From positions 1 to 64,000 of the forward strand of contig JASANE010028662.1 of the NCBI GenBank assembly GCA_030248225.1: a DNA stretch of 64,000 nucleotides. The letters are read 5' to 3'. The translations under genes were made by a program, and so were the position numbers. The notes under the pieces were generated by a model, which had not been told where the DNA came from, searched no databases, and saw only the letters and a program-made list of their open reading frames with translations. How positions within the stretch are numbered: the stretch's first letter is position 1; each line of letters begins with the position of its first letter. Below, piece by piece: positions 1 through 23,465 of this stretch. This DNA comes from Trileptium ribeirensis. Its lineage: Eukaryota > Nematoda > Enoplea > Enoplida > Thoracostomopsidae.

Positions 1-413
1 TGGTGGTGAGGGGGGGTTATTAATTGTATTTATATGACTAGTCATTGGTAAAACCAATTGTTTATTGTTGGCCACTTTTGTATCTAACAGTTGGTAAAAC
101 TACGTTGTTAGGGGTGGTGGTGGGGGTGTTAGTAATTGCATCTGTATGGTTAGTCATGGTTAAAACCAATTGTTTATTGTTGGCCACTTTTGTATCTAGC
201 AGTGTGGTAAAACTACGTTGTTAAGGGTGGTTAGGGGGTTTAATAATTGTATCTGTATGACTAGTCACCTTTGAAACCAATAAATTATTGTTGGCCACTG
301 TTGTATTTAACAGTGTGGTAAAACTACGTTGTCAGGGGTGGTGAAAGGGTAAATTAGTAACTGCATCTGTATGACTAGTCATGGTTAAAACCAATTGTTT
401 ATTGTTGACCACT
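1..413. repeat. Diverged minisatellite, about 112-bp unit, 3.7 copies, in ligase intron
   Basis: The phrase tgactagtcat...aaaaccaattg recurs at intervals of about 111-113 bp (near 17, 127, 238 and 350), each copy followed by a G-rich tract. The array runs off the left edge, so its true length is unknown. It lies in the intron before the first visible ligase exon. Confidence 0.85.
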
Positions 414-579
414 TTATGTACATAATGAAATGTATTAGTTTTATAATAAACGGATTTTTGCAAATTTATTCTATGACATCCCTTTATTGCGCCATAAATA
501 AACAGAATTTTTAAATAAAATCTGAACATGTTTTACAGTACGAAAATTTGGAGGAGTGAAGTTGTGTTTATTTTTTCAG

Positions 580-10567
<9,988 letters not shown>

Positions 10568-11896
10568 AAAAGTGTTGAAGCTGTGTTATAATCCTGCCCT
10601 GTCCTGTCGTATTACTTGTATGATACTGCGCTGTTCTCTGGTATTACTTAATATTAAGTCTCATTTATTGCCATGAACGCTTCCAAACGCTGGCGAGGCG
10701 CGGGATAGCTACCGTGGCTAGCAATTATTATGGATACCCGATAGCAAGTTTGTTCATAAATGTCGATCGTTTTTGAAAATTAAAATGTTCGAAAATGTAT
10801 CGAATTTCGCTCTCTCAAAAACTGCTTAAGATTAGTTTCATCGCTGTCGAATGAGTGTCGTGTTCCTACAAACTGAGTTTACACGTAGCCGTGTAAAAAA
10901 TAATCCAGGAGGTGGCGGGGAGGCATGGGGCCCTATACGAGCGAAAAAACTGGGGAGAGAGTACCATCTTGCAAACATTGTACGGCTATGTACGTGTTGG
11001 TTACCATAAGTTTATTACATTATACATGCATACTTTGCCAATTATTAGATTTGGGGGTCTACCTACATGTGCGTCGTCCGGACATATTTCTATATATACA
11101 TACATGATTGACCAACGGCATATTTCTATCGGCGGGTTATATAGTGGCGTTTGGGAAGAATATATTTGTGTTGGAACGCGTTCCCCAGTGTGTCTGTGAA
11201 CGAATCTTGTTTATTGTTGAGATTCATTCAGGTAATATGTGCGAATTTTAATGAAAATTCTCTATGGAGGGAATTTTGCTAAAATAATATTCTTATACGG
11301 CAGGCTTGTATTTACCTGTGTATGTACAGTATTCATATTTATATTATTGTAATCTTAAGTCTTTACGCTAAGTGTTATGTTAAGGTGTAGGGCGTTGATG
11401 TCGATTATTACGTAGGCACCGTTCGCGCTATCTTATCGTTTATGGTGCTATGCTTTGTTCCAGGAAGCCCAAATTTACAGGCGTTGGCATAAAATTAAAG
11501 ATTCATTTGGAGCCTTAAATCTCCTAAAATCCTGCAAATGTGTTATCAACCATAATTATGTAGTCTTCTTAGCATAAACAAACGGTGTACATGCATTAGC
11601 TCAGATTTATAATCGCACTATTTGTATTATCATACTTCTCAAGGAAGGATATTGAAAACTACTGTAACCAAACTTTCGGTAATTGTACTAAAACGCGTGC
11701 GTGGAATACGATATTTTTGGAAATTTCAATTTAATTTCTGAAATATCAAAAGCTTTGCTGGAAACTACAGACAATGTATGTACCATTACAATTTTAATGT
11801 ATTTAAAGTTTTGAGAAATATTTTCTGGTATTCGCAGAATTTCCAGTTGTGTGCTTTTCTATAAAGAATGTTTATTGAACTTTATTGAATGGTGTA
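10568..11896. other. 3' flank of the ligase gene
   Basis: No AATAAA lies close to the stop. An ATTAAA is present at 11494-11499, about 930 bp downstream; whether it is used is unknown. No repeat or ORF is supported here. Confidence 0.5.
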
Positions 11897-12056
11897 CAGT
11901 ACGCGTCAAAATTGCCTGTCAGTAACATTTCGAGCGGGCGACAGTCGATCCTGGCTTGCTCGAAATATAAAAATTTTAATAATAAATCTCTATTTTGGAC
12001 CGGATTTATTTAAGCGAACTGTGGGCGAGTCTCGAGCGAGCGTTTTTCAAGTACTG
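11897..12056. mobile_element. TA-MITE copy
   Basis: Left end cagtacgcgtcaaaattgcc is preceded by TA, and the right end is tttttcaagtactg. The interior carries cgagcgggcg and cgagcgagcg motifs. The TA on the right has decayed to CA. Confidence 0.75.
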
Positions 12057-14744
12057 CAGTTGATGAATATAGCAAAAATATGATGCTAAAATATGTGGGT
12101 AGTTACTGTAACTATTTTTATTTTCCTCATGAGTCACGAAATTTTGCTTCCTACGTCAGATTATGACTAAAACTAAAATTATGGGACTGGAATAAAAGTG
12201 AATTTCGGAACAAGATACCAAAATTCTAATGTATTAATAAATTGATAGATACTTATTATGCATCATTGTTATGCAGTATATTGTTGTATAATACTTCATA
12301 TTATTTCGAAATTGTTATGTAATAGTATAAAAAATTAATCGCACTTTAAATCGACGGTCATCAAGAATTTTTTTGCTTAAAATCCTAAACATTATTACCC
12401 AAGTTGGCTCGTAGGATTGCGCCAGTGTTGTCTCATCGCGACGCATTTTTTCCGGTTTTGTATGTAGCATGAACGAAATTAGCAAGTAATATAGATAAAA
12501 GTGTTGCGCTGCGTTTAGTTTATTTCTTAGTTAAGGATCTCAGGAAAAAAGCATATTCTGCGCGACGTTTGTTAACGTAGAAATCCTGATCCCCATTATT
12601 TAGATTTTTTCGCTATATATTTATAAAAGTATTTACCATGAAGCAGTATTAGAAATTATTTTCTATATTCATTCGAAAAGAATTTTAGTAGAGCTGCAAG
12701 GCGCGAATACTTGCAATAGTTTATGATGGAGACTTTAAGAAACTATGACTGCTACATTAGAAACCGATCAGGTATATGACAATTATTGCCGAACTTGCAA
12801 TAGTTTATGATGGAGACTTTAAGAAACTATGACTGCTACACTAGAAATCGATCAGGTATATGACAATTATTGCCGAAACTTATATCTAGAATGAGCTTGC
12901 CGGAATAGGAGGATTGGGTTGAAATAGATAGCAACACATTATTGGGACATTATTGTGTGGCAAGTCGGTACCAAGACGCCATAAGCGCTGTACTTCTGTA
13001 TAAAACGTAATTATTTGCGCTTGTAATGAACTCATATTGATATTGGTTCTATTTTTCTGATAGACACCTTTGTTTATTTTACTTTGTTGAATTATCAAAG
13101 ACCGCAGTCGGCTTCGGTCTATTACCTTGGACTGCTCTGTCATTGGACCTGGCTCGAGCTGTGCAGTTCATCAAGGGTCCCAACTTATTTCGAAAGTCGG
13201 ATTTTCTGCTTTCAGCGAACAAATTTGCTTAATTTTTTTTTCTGATTTCCTGTATGTTTTCCCAATTTTACTTTTTTGTAAATTTATTATTAAAATTTTC
13301 GGTCCGCGAGGGGGGAAGTAAATTTTTACCATTATTAGCAAACTCAAAAATTGTTTTCAATTTTGCTAAAATTTTCCCCAATTTTGTATAATTGCTAAAC
13401 TTTTGGCTAATTTTTGGGAATTAAATTTTTGTGGAACTGAGTGTGAGAGGCTAGATTTGACTCGGGGGTGTATTATGGCACACTATGTCTATTTTATGGT
13501 TCCCGTTGCAAATATTTTGTACATATACACCGTGCGAAATAACTGTAGTCGCGCGGTGTCAAATTTAAACAGCTGGACACGGTCCGGTCTTATGCTTAAT
13601 GAAGATATTGTTAAGAAATATGGCATAAAGTTTAAGAAAACATGATTATTTATGAATGTAAATAGTATGTTGGTAATTATTGTATTAATTGTCATAATAT
13701 TTAGTTCATCAGCGGGTTTTTATTACGGAACTGCATGCAGGCTTTAGCGTCAGAAGCTCTATGGCTTATACGAACCAGCTGACCGTAATTGTGTATCGCC
13801 GTTCCAAAACCGCTTCGAAGTACACTTTATGCTCTGATTACCCGGATTAGCTGTAACGTTAGTTCTGTTTGGTTAGGGAGCAAGCGTGGTAACCCGGATT
13901 CAAGCATTAATTACTAGCATTGTACAAAGGGTTTCCAGATTGGGGAGCGGAGGATTTGGACACATAGCATCTTTGATTCCCCTGGTTGAAATCGCGTACT
14001 GCTGGCTGAATTTTGGGCTCCGCCTGGCTTGATGTGCCCTTGCAAATTGTTTTGCTCCCCCAGCGGTAAAAACATCCCGGTTGACACAAATAAATTGGCC
14101 AAAATTATTAATAACATTTTATCGTGTTGCTAAATATTTCATAACTAACACCATAATTTGCTTAACCGTTTAACGTCCACGGTAGTCAATATTGAGACCA
14201 GCGTACATACATCGTTAACTTTGGCGATAAGTGAATTCGTGTTACCTGTTTGCGCTTGTGTTATTGGCTCGCTTTGAAAAGTTCCTTGCTGAACCGAGCA
14301 ACAGCTCTTAGATACCTCCAGTGGTTTGCTTACTCAACTTTCAATATTACAACCCGGGCACGATTCTGAAGCGGGCTTGACATTGCTAACCATTTCGCGG
14401 TACAAAAACTCGGACTTTTACGTAAATTTTTAGGCCAAAATTTAGCCTACTGATTGCCTAGTAATAGTTCTTTACCTCAGTCAAAAATGTTTTGGCAAAT
14501 TTTTTTATGAATTAGTTAGCTATTTTTATCTTTCTCCGGAAACACTGAATCTTGCCATTTGTTAAATTCTGAAGACCCACAGTTGAACCGGGAGCGCCTC
14601 GTGTTTCCTGCGCCCTTGGAAAAATCGAAAAGGGCGTCTCTGTTAATATCATTTGCCAAAATTTTCATTGAATGAACAACAAAACTTGTTCGCCTCGTTA
14701 TCGTAATGGCGATAAATGTTCACGGTATGTTTCTATTTTTCTTT
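12057..14744. other. Intergenic, one short tandem duplication
   Basis: The block from tgcaatagtttatgatggag through gacaattattgccgaa is present twice in tandem at 12709-12878 (unit about 83 bp, nearly identical). I see nothing else assignable in this stretch. Confidence 0.7.
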
Positions 14745-15240
14745 TAGGTTGATACGTATTTCTGAGTTTTATCGTATAAAGGAAGTTAAAATATGTAATT
14801 TGAGGGTGTTTGCCAATTCCACTGTAGGGTAAGTTGAAAGAATTTGTCTTTAACTTCCTCCAGCCCTCAAATCATCGTTGTGATGTGAACTTGGCAATAC
14901 CACTGTGGGGTAACTTTAGGGCGTTTGCATATTTATTGTTCTTGTTTCTCCTATACGCTGATACGTATTTGTGAGCCTTAAACCTATAACAAAGTAAAAA
15001 TATGTAAATTGCTTACAGTATAGTATAATTTATATAACAGTACAGCAAATATTTCGCACTAGGATCGATTTTTGGAACTTGTCAATTCCATTGTTGAGTA
15101 AATTGAGGGTGTTTGCCTTTAACTTCCCGAGCCCTAAAATCGTTGGATATGACGTGACACCTTGGTAATTTTATATTGTAGCGTAACTTGATGGTGTTTG
15201 GCTTTAGCATCCCGCAGCTCGAAACTCGTCAATTGTGATG
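14745..15240. repeat. Diverged intergenic repeat block
   Basis: Phrases such as gatacgtattt, ttgccaattccactg, taacttcctccagccct and tgtgatgtgaac recur two to three times at irregular spacing, consistent with an old tandem duplication of roughly 200 bp. No coding potential was recognised. Confidence 0.55.
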
Positions 15241-15810
15241 TGAACGTATTCGAAAAAAAATTTCAACATATAATTTTATATTAACCGTTTGAACCGTACT
15301 GACTGCGAATATTGCCAGAACCAGCTCGATTTTCGCAGTGGGACTCATTAACCCATAAACCGATCTAGTTATTTTTGGCACCATTCGACTCGGTTCATCT
15401 AATGCGGTATGGTCCAAGTGTAAGCCAAAACGAAAAACAATAATTATCACACATCTTCTGAACGTCAAGATGAATTTAGTCAGAATTATAGTTGTATCTT
15501 CCAAGTTAAATGTTTTACGGCTGGAGCACTTAGCTGCATATCCAAAATTTGATATATGTACATTTTCAGCTTGCCAATGATTGAGGCATACTTCTTTGCG
15601 TTCTTGTTTTGCAGATAGTTGAATAAACAGAAAGAACATTGGAGAGAATTTTAGCTTTAATATAAGTTTGCTAGTTTTGTTTACCAAAATAGGAATGAAA
15701 ATATATGAACGCGTGAATCAAACAAACTTCGCTCACACTAAAATTTCAAGTAAGCATCTTCAGATGGGAATATTAGAACTAAGTGGTTGATTGACGAAAA
15801 GGCAAACTAA

Positions 15811-16170
15811 CATTCTAAATTTGAGTTACACGGTCTAATTGATTCTAAATTTGAGTTTCACGGTCTAATTGATTCTAAATTTGAGTTTCACGGTCTAATT
15901 GATTCTAAATTTGAGTTTCACGGTCTAATTGATTCTAAATTTGAGTTTCACGGTCTAATTGATTCTAAATTTGAGTTACACGGTCTAATTGATTCTAAAT
16001 TTGAGTTTCACGGTCTAATTGATTCTAAATTTGAGTTTCACGGTCTAATTGATTCTAAATTTGAGTTTCACGGTCTAATTAATTCTAAATTTGAGTTTCA
16101 TGGTCTAATTGATTCTAAATTTGAGTTTCGCGGTTTAATTGATTCTAAATTTGAGTTTCACGGTCTAATT
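15811..16170. repeat. 30-bp minisatellite, twelve copies
   Basis: The unit gattctaaatttgagtttca followed by cggtctaatt is repeated exactly twelve times with almost no length variation and few substitutions (ttaca for ttica-type changes, one tgg, one tttaatt). Thirty is not a multiple of the helical repeat of 10.5 by design that I can infer, but the array is notably homogeneous, suggesting recent expansion. Confidence 0.97.
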
Positions 16171-16518
16171 GATATTGTTAGGTCATAGGAGTCGACCGTT
16201 CGTCGGTGGTGGGAGGTGCTCGCCCCCGCCCGATATTCTGCCAATTTCTGCTTAAATTTTTCACGGGGTGGGTGGTCCGACCAACTACACTCCCGTCGAC
16301 ACCTAATGGTTTAGGAGCATCTTGATTGTCTTAACTTACGCATGTCCGTATGGTTTAACGTTTTATAACTGACATATTTATAATGTTTTATACCATTTTA
16401 TACATGATTTATCACAGCGGAATTATCCAGAGTTATATATATTAGATGCATTACCAAAGTCGATGATGATGGACTCAAAGAGTGTAACACGTTTGATACG
16501 GCATTGTTAATGCCTGCG

Positions 16519-17583
16519 ATACGCTGCGGTCGTTTTCGCTGTTGCCGCGCGCCCAAGTTTATGATCCACCAAGAGGTTATAAACATGACTAAAACCCACG
16601 TCCACGGACCAAAACCTGCAGATCCACTAGGTTTTTGGACCATCTTCTTTATGCCCCACCCGGTTTTGGGCCACCAAATTACACACCACCCATGTTCATG
16701 ACCCACTAGACTACACATCTGCCATGTTCTTGAACCACTCTGGGGATTTGCACTTAGTGGCCTATGAATATGTGTGGGGTGTAACTTTGATGGTCCAAGA
16801 ACATGGTTTGGGTATATATAAGGGATATTTTCTTTTAGCCCCCAGCCCGAATTTGGTCAATTTTGAAGATACATAGCTGATTTTTGTATCAATCGATTCA
16901 GCTTGATGAGGCGATTCAGAAAATGCTCATTTTACCCACATCCCTGAAAAAAATTTCCGATTTTTTGAGGTCCCAATGATCCCCCCTTGGGAACCCAAAA
17001 TTTTTTTCTTCGGAATATGGTCACGTTGGGATGTGGGTAAAATGAGGGGCTGCGTTATAACGTTAGAAAAAGGAACAGCTTAGAGCGGGGGGTTCCGGGG
17101 CGGCAGCCCCCGACATAGGCTTAGTGTATGTCTCACATAAGAACCTTAGCTTAGGCTTAGTATATCGAGAACGGCATGGCCTGCATTTTATTTCCGCCCT
17201 TCAGGGTTACTTGGGCCCTCATAACTTTCGAACGGTGGCGCACATTTCAATAAAATACACATCAGTAGATTTCTCTCATCAAACGGAGTCGAACGGTATC
17301 CAACGTGACCATATTCCGAAGAAAAAAATTTTTGGGTTCCCAAGGGGACCTCAAAAAATCGGAAAAAATTTTTTCAGGGATGTGGGTAAAATGAGTATTT
17401 TCTGAATCGTCTCATCAAGCTGAATCGATTGATACCAAAATCAGCTCTGTATCTTCAAAATTGACCAAATTCGGGTTGGGGGCTACAGGAAAAGACCCTA
17501 TATAAGTAGGTGGTTCAAGAATCCTAAGGAAAGGGAGGGGCTGGATTTGGTGGGGCCAAAGCGAAAACGGCCGCAGACCATAA
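16519..17583. mobile_element. Large foldback (inverted-repeat) element
   Basis: The inner arms, 16813-17021 and 17297-17507, are about 210 bp and read as reverse complements (gcccgaatttggtcaatttt against aaaattgaccaaattcgggt; ttcggaatatggtcacgttg against caacgtgaccatattccgaa). Farther out, tgcggtcgttttcgctg at about 16524 mirrors agcgaaaacggccgca at about 17562. The middle contains a G/C-rich segment shared with 23091-23287, 53510-53750 and 63640-63830. No transposase frame is visible. Confidence 0.85.
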
Positions 17584-19160
17584 TATGGAAATGCTAGAGT
17601 GTCAACGAAGTTGCCACAAACGGGAAATCGTATATTACAAACTGGAAAATTATTATTGAACTCGAGAAAAAATTAGTCCATTTTGCTCTAACTAAAGAAT
17701 CAAAAACGAACTTCTAGGCGAAATCCTTTTAAATTTGCTGTAAGTTTTATCCACCAAGAATAAATTTTAGCGTTATAACTACAAAAATTGTATTCTATTT
17801 TCACCAAATGTATTTTAACAGCAACTAGCGATATTGTAGTCGTGTTATATAACTAATTGAATAAATTTCTATGTACATTTAGTTTGAGCGTTAGACTTGG
17901 AGGCCAATGTCGCGTGTAGAAGCGGAAATGAAATGCATGCTGCACAGTTCTTAATGCCGATTATTATACGCAATCGAACCACGGTCCACCTGTAGGCGAT
18001 GAAATGTCTGGCGTTACAGCGTGTGGAAACCTCTATTGGGCTTCGATTACAACACTAAGATTCGGTTGTTTAGGCGACCAGGTGATCGAAAAAGTTCGAC
18101 TTTGTCATTGCTGATAAGTTCACCCATGGACAACCTTAAGACTGGTACCAGCCATATTTTCACAGCTCCAGCGATGGTTGGCACTGCCGAAGAGCAGAAA
18201 ACTCGACCCAAATTTGAAGATGTATACCGTATTAGCAGCGCCGGAGTCTACGGAGCTCTTTAAACCTTATTTTAGCCCTTAAGACTGCTGTTCGAACTGC
18301 CTAAAAGAAATAGAAACATTGTTGTAAAAACATACCCTCAAGGTTTGTAACCATAATGAGCCAGTAAATACCATATTTGCCTATGTCAGAGCTGCTTGAT
18401 TATAGAAAGTGTGCCTATTTATTTGTTTATTTTATTGGCGGTTCGATTTTCTCACTCTATGGTTTTCCTTTGATTCACAAGTGCCTAGGGGAACTTGAGA
18501 TGCGACCCGCGAACGTTGCCGTGTAACGCTTAAAACGCGTGCTTCATTGCGTACCAAAAAAGCCCATAATAGCCAATGGGGGTATGCCGATAACGTCTGC
18601 CAAAACGATGCCGTGCAAAACATCTGTCGTGCACAGCCGGATATCGACTACACGCCACCAGGCCCTGTTCACAAATTACAAAGGCAGGCACTCGGGCATA
18701 CCGACATGTTTACTCATGTTGGGACTAATGCAACCGCTGTGGTCACCTTCATTTTAATAATGAATGTGCATTTTGTTATTTAGGCTTGTAACTCCCGTTT
18801 TATTCCAACTAACTTGTGACTCGACTGTTTTATCCCCGCTATTATGCTGCTCTAACGGATCCAATACTACTTCTATATTTTTCAGTCATCTCTTTATCTT
18901 TAACCAATGAACACTGCAGATATTTTATTGAACAGCAATTGCGTTCGGTTAAAACAAACACAATATACATCAAGATTATAGACATTGACATAGCAAAAGA
19001 AAAACAGGCAACAGGACAATGCATATTAATACATCTTGATTTACATTAAGAGCGCGAGATCCGAATCGCGGGCCGACATGCGCATTCCCGTCATTTCTTT
19101 TCTCTGAAATTTCGATCCACAAAACTTGAAGTACCGCTTGGCTCAGATACTCAGATGGTT
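17584..19160. other. Intergenic, nothing recognised
   Basis: There are only short open frames without any family signature, for example 80 codons at 18021-18263. I do not support a gene here. Confidence 0.6.
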
Positions 19161-19164
19161 CATT

Positions 19165-19643
19165 GAATTCGAGCGGAATGAGAGAGCGAAGCGAGTGCAT
19201 TCGGCTCGCGAGCGAGTCTGGAGGGGGGTTGAGGAGGTCCTGTCTGTGTGTCTATCGCACTTGGATCTCGATAACGGTTGGGCGGATTTTGATGCAAGGT
19301 AGCTCATTCGAACCGCAATGGTCGATTTAGGTGTAGTGACGCAGCCCGATTTTTGAATTTTTTCCCGTAGGAAAAGTTATGGGGCAAAATGACGTCATTT
19401 TGGCCCATTTTTCGGGGATCCCCTCCAGTTTTTGCGACTTTTCTCAATAAGTAAACGAGGTATCCGCAAAGTAATAGGCCTATTCCATGTAGCTGTAGGC
19501 GTAACTATGACTCATCACTCAGGGTTTATATAATGCTGCACCCGCGTGCTGTGTGTAGGCTTTGTTTGTGTGTACTTTCTACAACAGACTTCGGTGGATT
19601 GTTCTCACCACTCGAATTCTGGCTCGCAAGCGAGCTTCACTAG
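19165..19643 (+). mobile_element. Helitron-like non-autonomous element, 3' end visible
   Basis: The sequence ends ggctcgcaagcgagcttca followed by CTAG at 19640-19643 and then T. This is a short GC hairpin (GCTCGC/GCGAGC, 19622-19635) a few bases before a CTAG terminus, as in Helitrons, which insert between A and T. The left side near 19165-19215 carries gagagcgaagcgagtgcatt and ggctcgcgagcgag. The 5' boundary is uncertain and no Rep/helicase is present. Confidence 0.55.
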
Positions 19644-21810
19644 TTAAGCATGGTTAAGAGAGTGTCGACTTAGTCTTAGTCGCTTCATTTTAGAGAGAGC
19701 GCCGAAGTAAAAGGAGACAGTAGACAAAAATTTGACAGAGGGCGTACCATTTCTTCCCGTCTAAAGCGACAACGAAAAATTACACTTGAAGACAGACAAT
19801 CTATTTTATATAAGCAAAATAATACACATTCAAAATTATGTATCCAAATTACGCTCGACCGAGATCCGTCCGTTTCCCAATTCGGGTATATTTTCGGACA
19901 ATTTCATAATTCCAAAAAGCTAATGCTGTTACAGTTCGTGTGGAGAAACTTCGAAATATAAGTATCACAGTTTGATAACATCGGGTAGTGAGATATTACG
20001 CAAACAGCCGGAAATTCTGAGTACTGTTGCGGTAACTAAATTTTGCTTTTTCAAAATAAGTTAGATCCCCGAAGGATCTACATAGCGCTTAGCTGATATA
20101 ATTTTGATGTGACCGGACTCGAAATAACAGCACTGTGGTAGGGTTACAAATTTTAAAAATAAACAACCAGTCGGATCAAAAACTAATTACTTGTACCTGC
20201 GATTTTCATCTAAAACTACGCGAAATTACCGTACAGTCAGGGGCGTAAAGGTGGCCTAGGGAACCCCAAATCCGTGGTTTTGGGTACGCTATCCCCGTAT
20301 ACGCCTACATGGACCATGCTGCAACTTTAGTTTGTCATATTCATTGAATTGGCTTCCAAGACTCAAGTAAATTTTGCTATATATTATTCTTTGGCAAAAT
20401 TTTGCGAAGTTTTGGTTTTTTGCGAATTTTAAGGTGTTCCATCCTACTGAACATTTCAGCGAAAACAACTTCTGATCGGAACTTCTGAACTTTTTGTTAT
20501 CTAAAGTAGCGCAGAACGGCCATTAGCATATCCCATCTAAACGTTATCTTTGCAGGAAAACTCGCTTACTTGCTTGTACGGACATTTGGTCCCACATTAA
20601 CTTGATATGTAATAGTGCATTTTATAACGAAATATAACCTGTTCCTCAAGTTATGATTAACCCTTTAACGCCCGACTTGTAATAAAACTGAAAATTGCTT
20701 CGAACCCTGGTTGTGCGGCCGAAAGTGGCGGACACAAATACTGAGCTATCTAGCAGCTATTGCTTGATTCCTTATGGAACCTCCCAAGAAACACGAACAA
20801 ACACACATGCACACAAACGTTATACGACACTCAGGTAATAAAACAGTTAACAAGGTGATCGGCCCACATTTGTGGACTATGGGTGTTCCGAAATGTGAAA
20901 CTTTTTACCTTTAAGATAACACTTTTGTGCGGCGCGCTGCTCTTAAGGATATACTGCATCTTGTAATAAAATTGTGTGGTTTTAATCATTTGCCCCATGA
21001 ATTAATCTGTATTTCGTGCAATATGAAAGAAACTTGACGCAGCGGCAGATAGGACTTGGATCGTTTGGTTGCAAGCCTTGTACGCCTGTTGCTCAGTTTC
21101 TCAAAGAACCTGACAAAACCTGCGTAGAATAAATACGTACTTTCCCATTCAAAATATACATCATTTGTGTGACGGAAACAATTTTCCAGCGCAACAAATC
21201 TGAATAGAAAGCAATGAAACGATTCCGCTAGGAAAGCGATTACCTCAAAGCGGAATGTATTTTTCGAAAAATGTATACCTTCATTTATTTTTTCATAAAT
21301 TTTTAGTCATTTTTTACTTTATGTAAATTGTTTTCTCCCTATAGATTTGCATTGATATTCGCAATTTCATATGGCTTCCATCAAAAATCTGTCCAAAATT
21401 ATAGCAAAAAGCAAATTATTTCAAGACCATCTGACGGATCGGTTTAAAATTTGAACGTTACTGTTTCTATATACTTTCAACAAAGAGATATTAAGATGGC
21501 AAAAACGTGCAAAAGCTGGTGTCAGCAAATTATATGATGTGATCACTAATGTCTTTATAACTCTAAATGCTCCAAACAATAATACAAGTATAGAGATTTA
21601 CTGCAAATGTTTTCAACTGTATGCGGCAGGTAATCCAAATCCACAAAACGTACGAAAATACATTGGACGATGAAAACACGATAATCCACATTTTTTTGCG
21701 CAGATACATAAGGCGTTTCGTCACCGTCAATGTATTGATCATAAGCTACTGCGTCATCCGAATTTTCCGAACATACTAGTATTGGCGAGCATTAAAGTGG
21801 TAACCATCGC
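19644..21810. other. Intergenic, nothing recognised
   Basis: A lone caggggcgta at about 20238 resembles the start of the hAT-like family at 51958 and 60726, but I find no matching end. The remainder shows no repeat or gene. Confidence 0.5.
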
Positions 21811-22320
21811 AAGAGGTGCCCACGAAAATCGTTAAAATTAAAAGTCGTTTTGACTAGGCGTGTTCCAGCCGATCGGGATTAAATTTTCCCTATTTAAAAC
21901 GAGTTGCTTGCTCAGAAGGATGTTGATTTAAATCGGCCGATTCCGAATGAGTTTGGTCCAATTTAATTTGGCGCCAAAAATGACGTTTCAAATAGGGCTT
22001 CTAGTGAGCTGCCGAACTTTATTAGACCATTGAAAATGGATTAAATTTGTAATTCTTGCCGCATTATATAGTTTTAATCTATTTTCTCAACGAAAGATTA
22101 AAACAAAACAAACCACATTTTTAACAACACACAAACAGCCTGAAATGAAACGACAAATTAATTTAGGCTAAAGTCATTCGGGAACAATTGAATTAAAACA
22201 TTTCCCGAAGCAACCTGATTTAAATCGACTCGTACTTAACTGACAAAAAGTCAAACCCGATCGGATTGGACACCTCAAATCAAAACGACTTTTAATTTTA
22301 ACCATCTTCGTGGGTACATC
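21811..22320. mobile_element. TIR element with about 65-bp inverted ends
   Basis: The left end has gtgcccacgaaaatcgttaa, aattaaaagtcgttttgac and ccgatcggga. The right end is its inverse, with cccgatcgga, aaaacgacttttaatttta and cgtgggtaca. The length is about 510 bp, with no ORF of note. The superfamily is not assigned. Confidence 0.85.
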
Positions 22321-23090
22321 TTGCAGTAATTCCACCTTTATATTAATACACATCGTATATAACTAATATTAACAAAATGGGCGACACCATATATACTAAA
22401 CGTACATTTTCCACAGCAGCAATGTCGCCCTGTTCCAAAACCCTCGGGTCAAGTACGTATATATGCATGGGTTTTCCAGGACATTCCAGTAAGTTCCATG
22501 TCACAAAACAAAAAGACGATTCAAAAATTAACGACACTCGTATTAATCTCCAGCAAAAAATACTTCGGAAGCCTTAATTCGCCGGTGGATAGTCTGGACA
22601 CGATGCACACGAAAGTCGTTTACGTCATTATAAAACGATTCCAAATTTAGTTAAGGCATACATTTCAGTAAAGTCCCGTTTTGACAATAAAGCAGAAACC
22701 TAATCCAGCAATAATTGTCTCAAATCACCATTTATACCGTCACTTTTCACACCTACAAAATTGTATTGCCGAAATAGTCCGTAAAATCTGTTTTAAACCA
22801 AGCAGTCTACGATGCGTTGTTTCGCTACAGCTTTCTCGCAATTTTTAACATATATAATTTAAATCGCTCACTAGGCAGAACTGCCACTTTACGAGTGAAC
22901 GAATAATGATCTGGCAGTCCGATACACACAATCATTTCTGATAGAATAAACTAATATCAATTCTTCTGCATTTCAACCAAATTACTTGGGATCAGTTGAA
23001 GTAACGAAGGGGGAAAATTCTTCCACAGAGTACCACGGGAAAATTTTTTACACGTGTACTATAGATATCAATAACAACCGTGTTGGCCCA
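22321..23090. other. Intergenic, nothing recognised
   Basis: AT-rich sequence with no repeat or coding signal I can support. Confidence 0.5.
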
Positions 23091-23287
23091 AGTAACCCTT
23101 GGCGGCCGAAATAAAATGAAGACCATGTCGTTCTCGATATGCTAAAACTTAGGCTTAGCTAAGGTCCTTATATGAGAAATACACTACGCCTAACCATAAG
23201 TAGGGGGCTGCCGCCCCCGAACCCCCCGTTCTAGGCTGTTCTTTTTCCTAACATATAACGTACCGCCCCTCAGGGTTACTTGGGCCA
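23091..23287. mobile_element. MITE with GGCCCAAGTAACCCT termini
   Basis: Starts ggcccaagtaacccttgg and ends ctcagggttacttgggcc, an inverted pair. The interior has the cttaggcttagctaaggtcc and gggggctgccgcccccgaac segments shared with the foldback element at 16519-17583 and with sequences at 53510-53750 and 63640-63830. Confidence 0.85.
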
Positions 23288-23465
23288 TAGTGTTCGTACT
23301 AGGGGGAATTCTTCAACTGTATCTGTAGGGGGAATTCTTCAACTGATCCATTATTTTCATTCTTCTTCAGGATATCATTTCCAATATTTAATATGTATCA
23401 TGTGGTTTTAAATAATTATTTTCGTTTTCGCGTCCAGAAAATGTATTTTATTAAATATTAATCAT

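Noticed and set aside
15229..15687. 152-codon open frame on the minus strand
   Set aside because: It is the longest intergenic frame, but there is no recognisable domain, no splice context and AT-rich composition with Lys/Ile/Phe excess. It sits at the edge of a diverged repeat block. Chance is sufficient.
15811..16170. Possible CRISPR array
   Set aside because: The units are contiguous with no unique spacers, and the context is animal DNA.
18021..18263. 80-codon open frame, plus strand
   Set aside because: No family resemblance and no supporting context.
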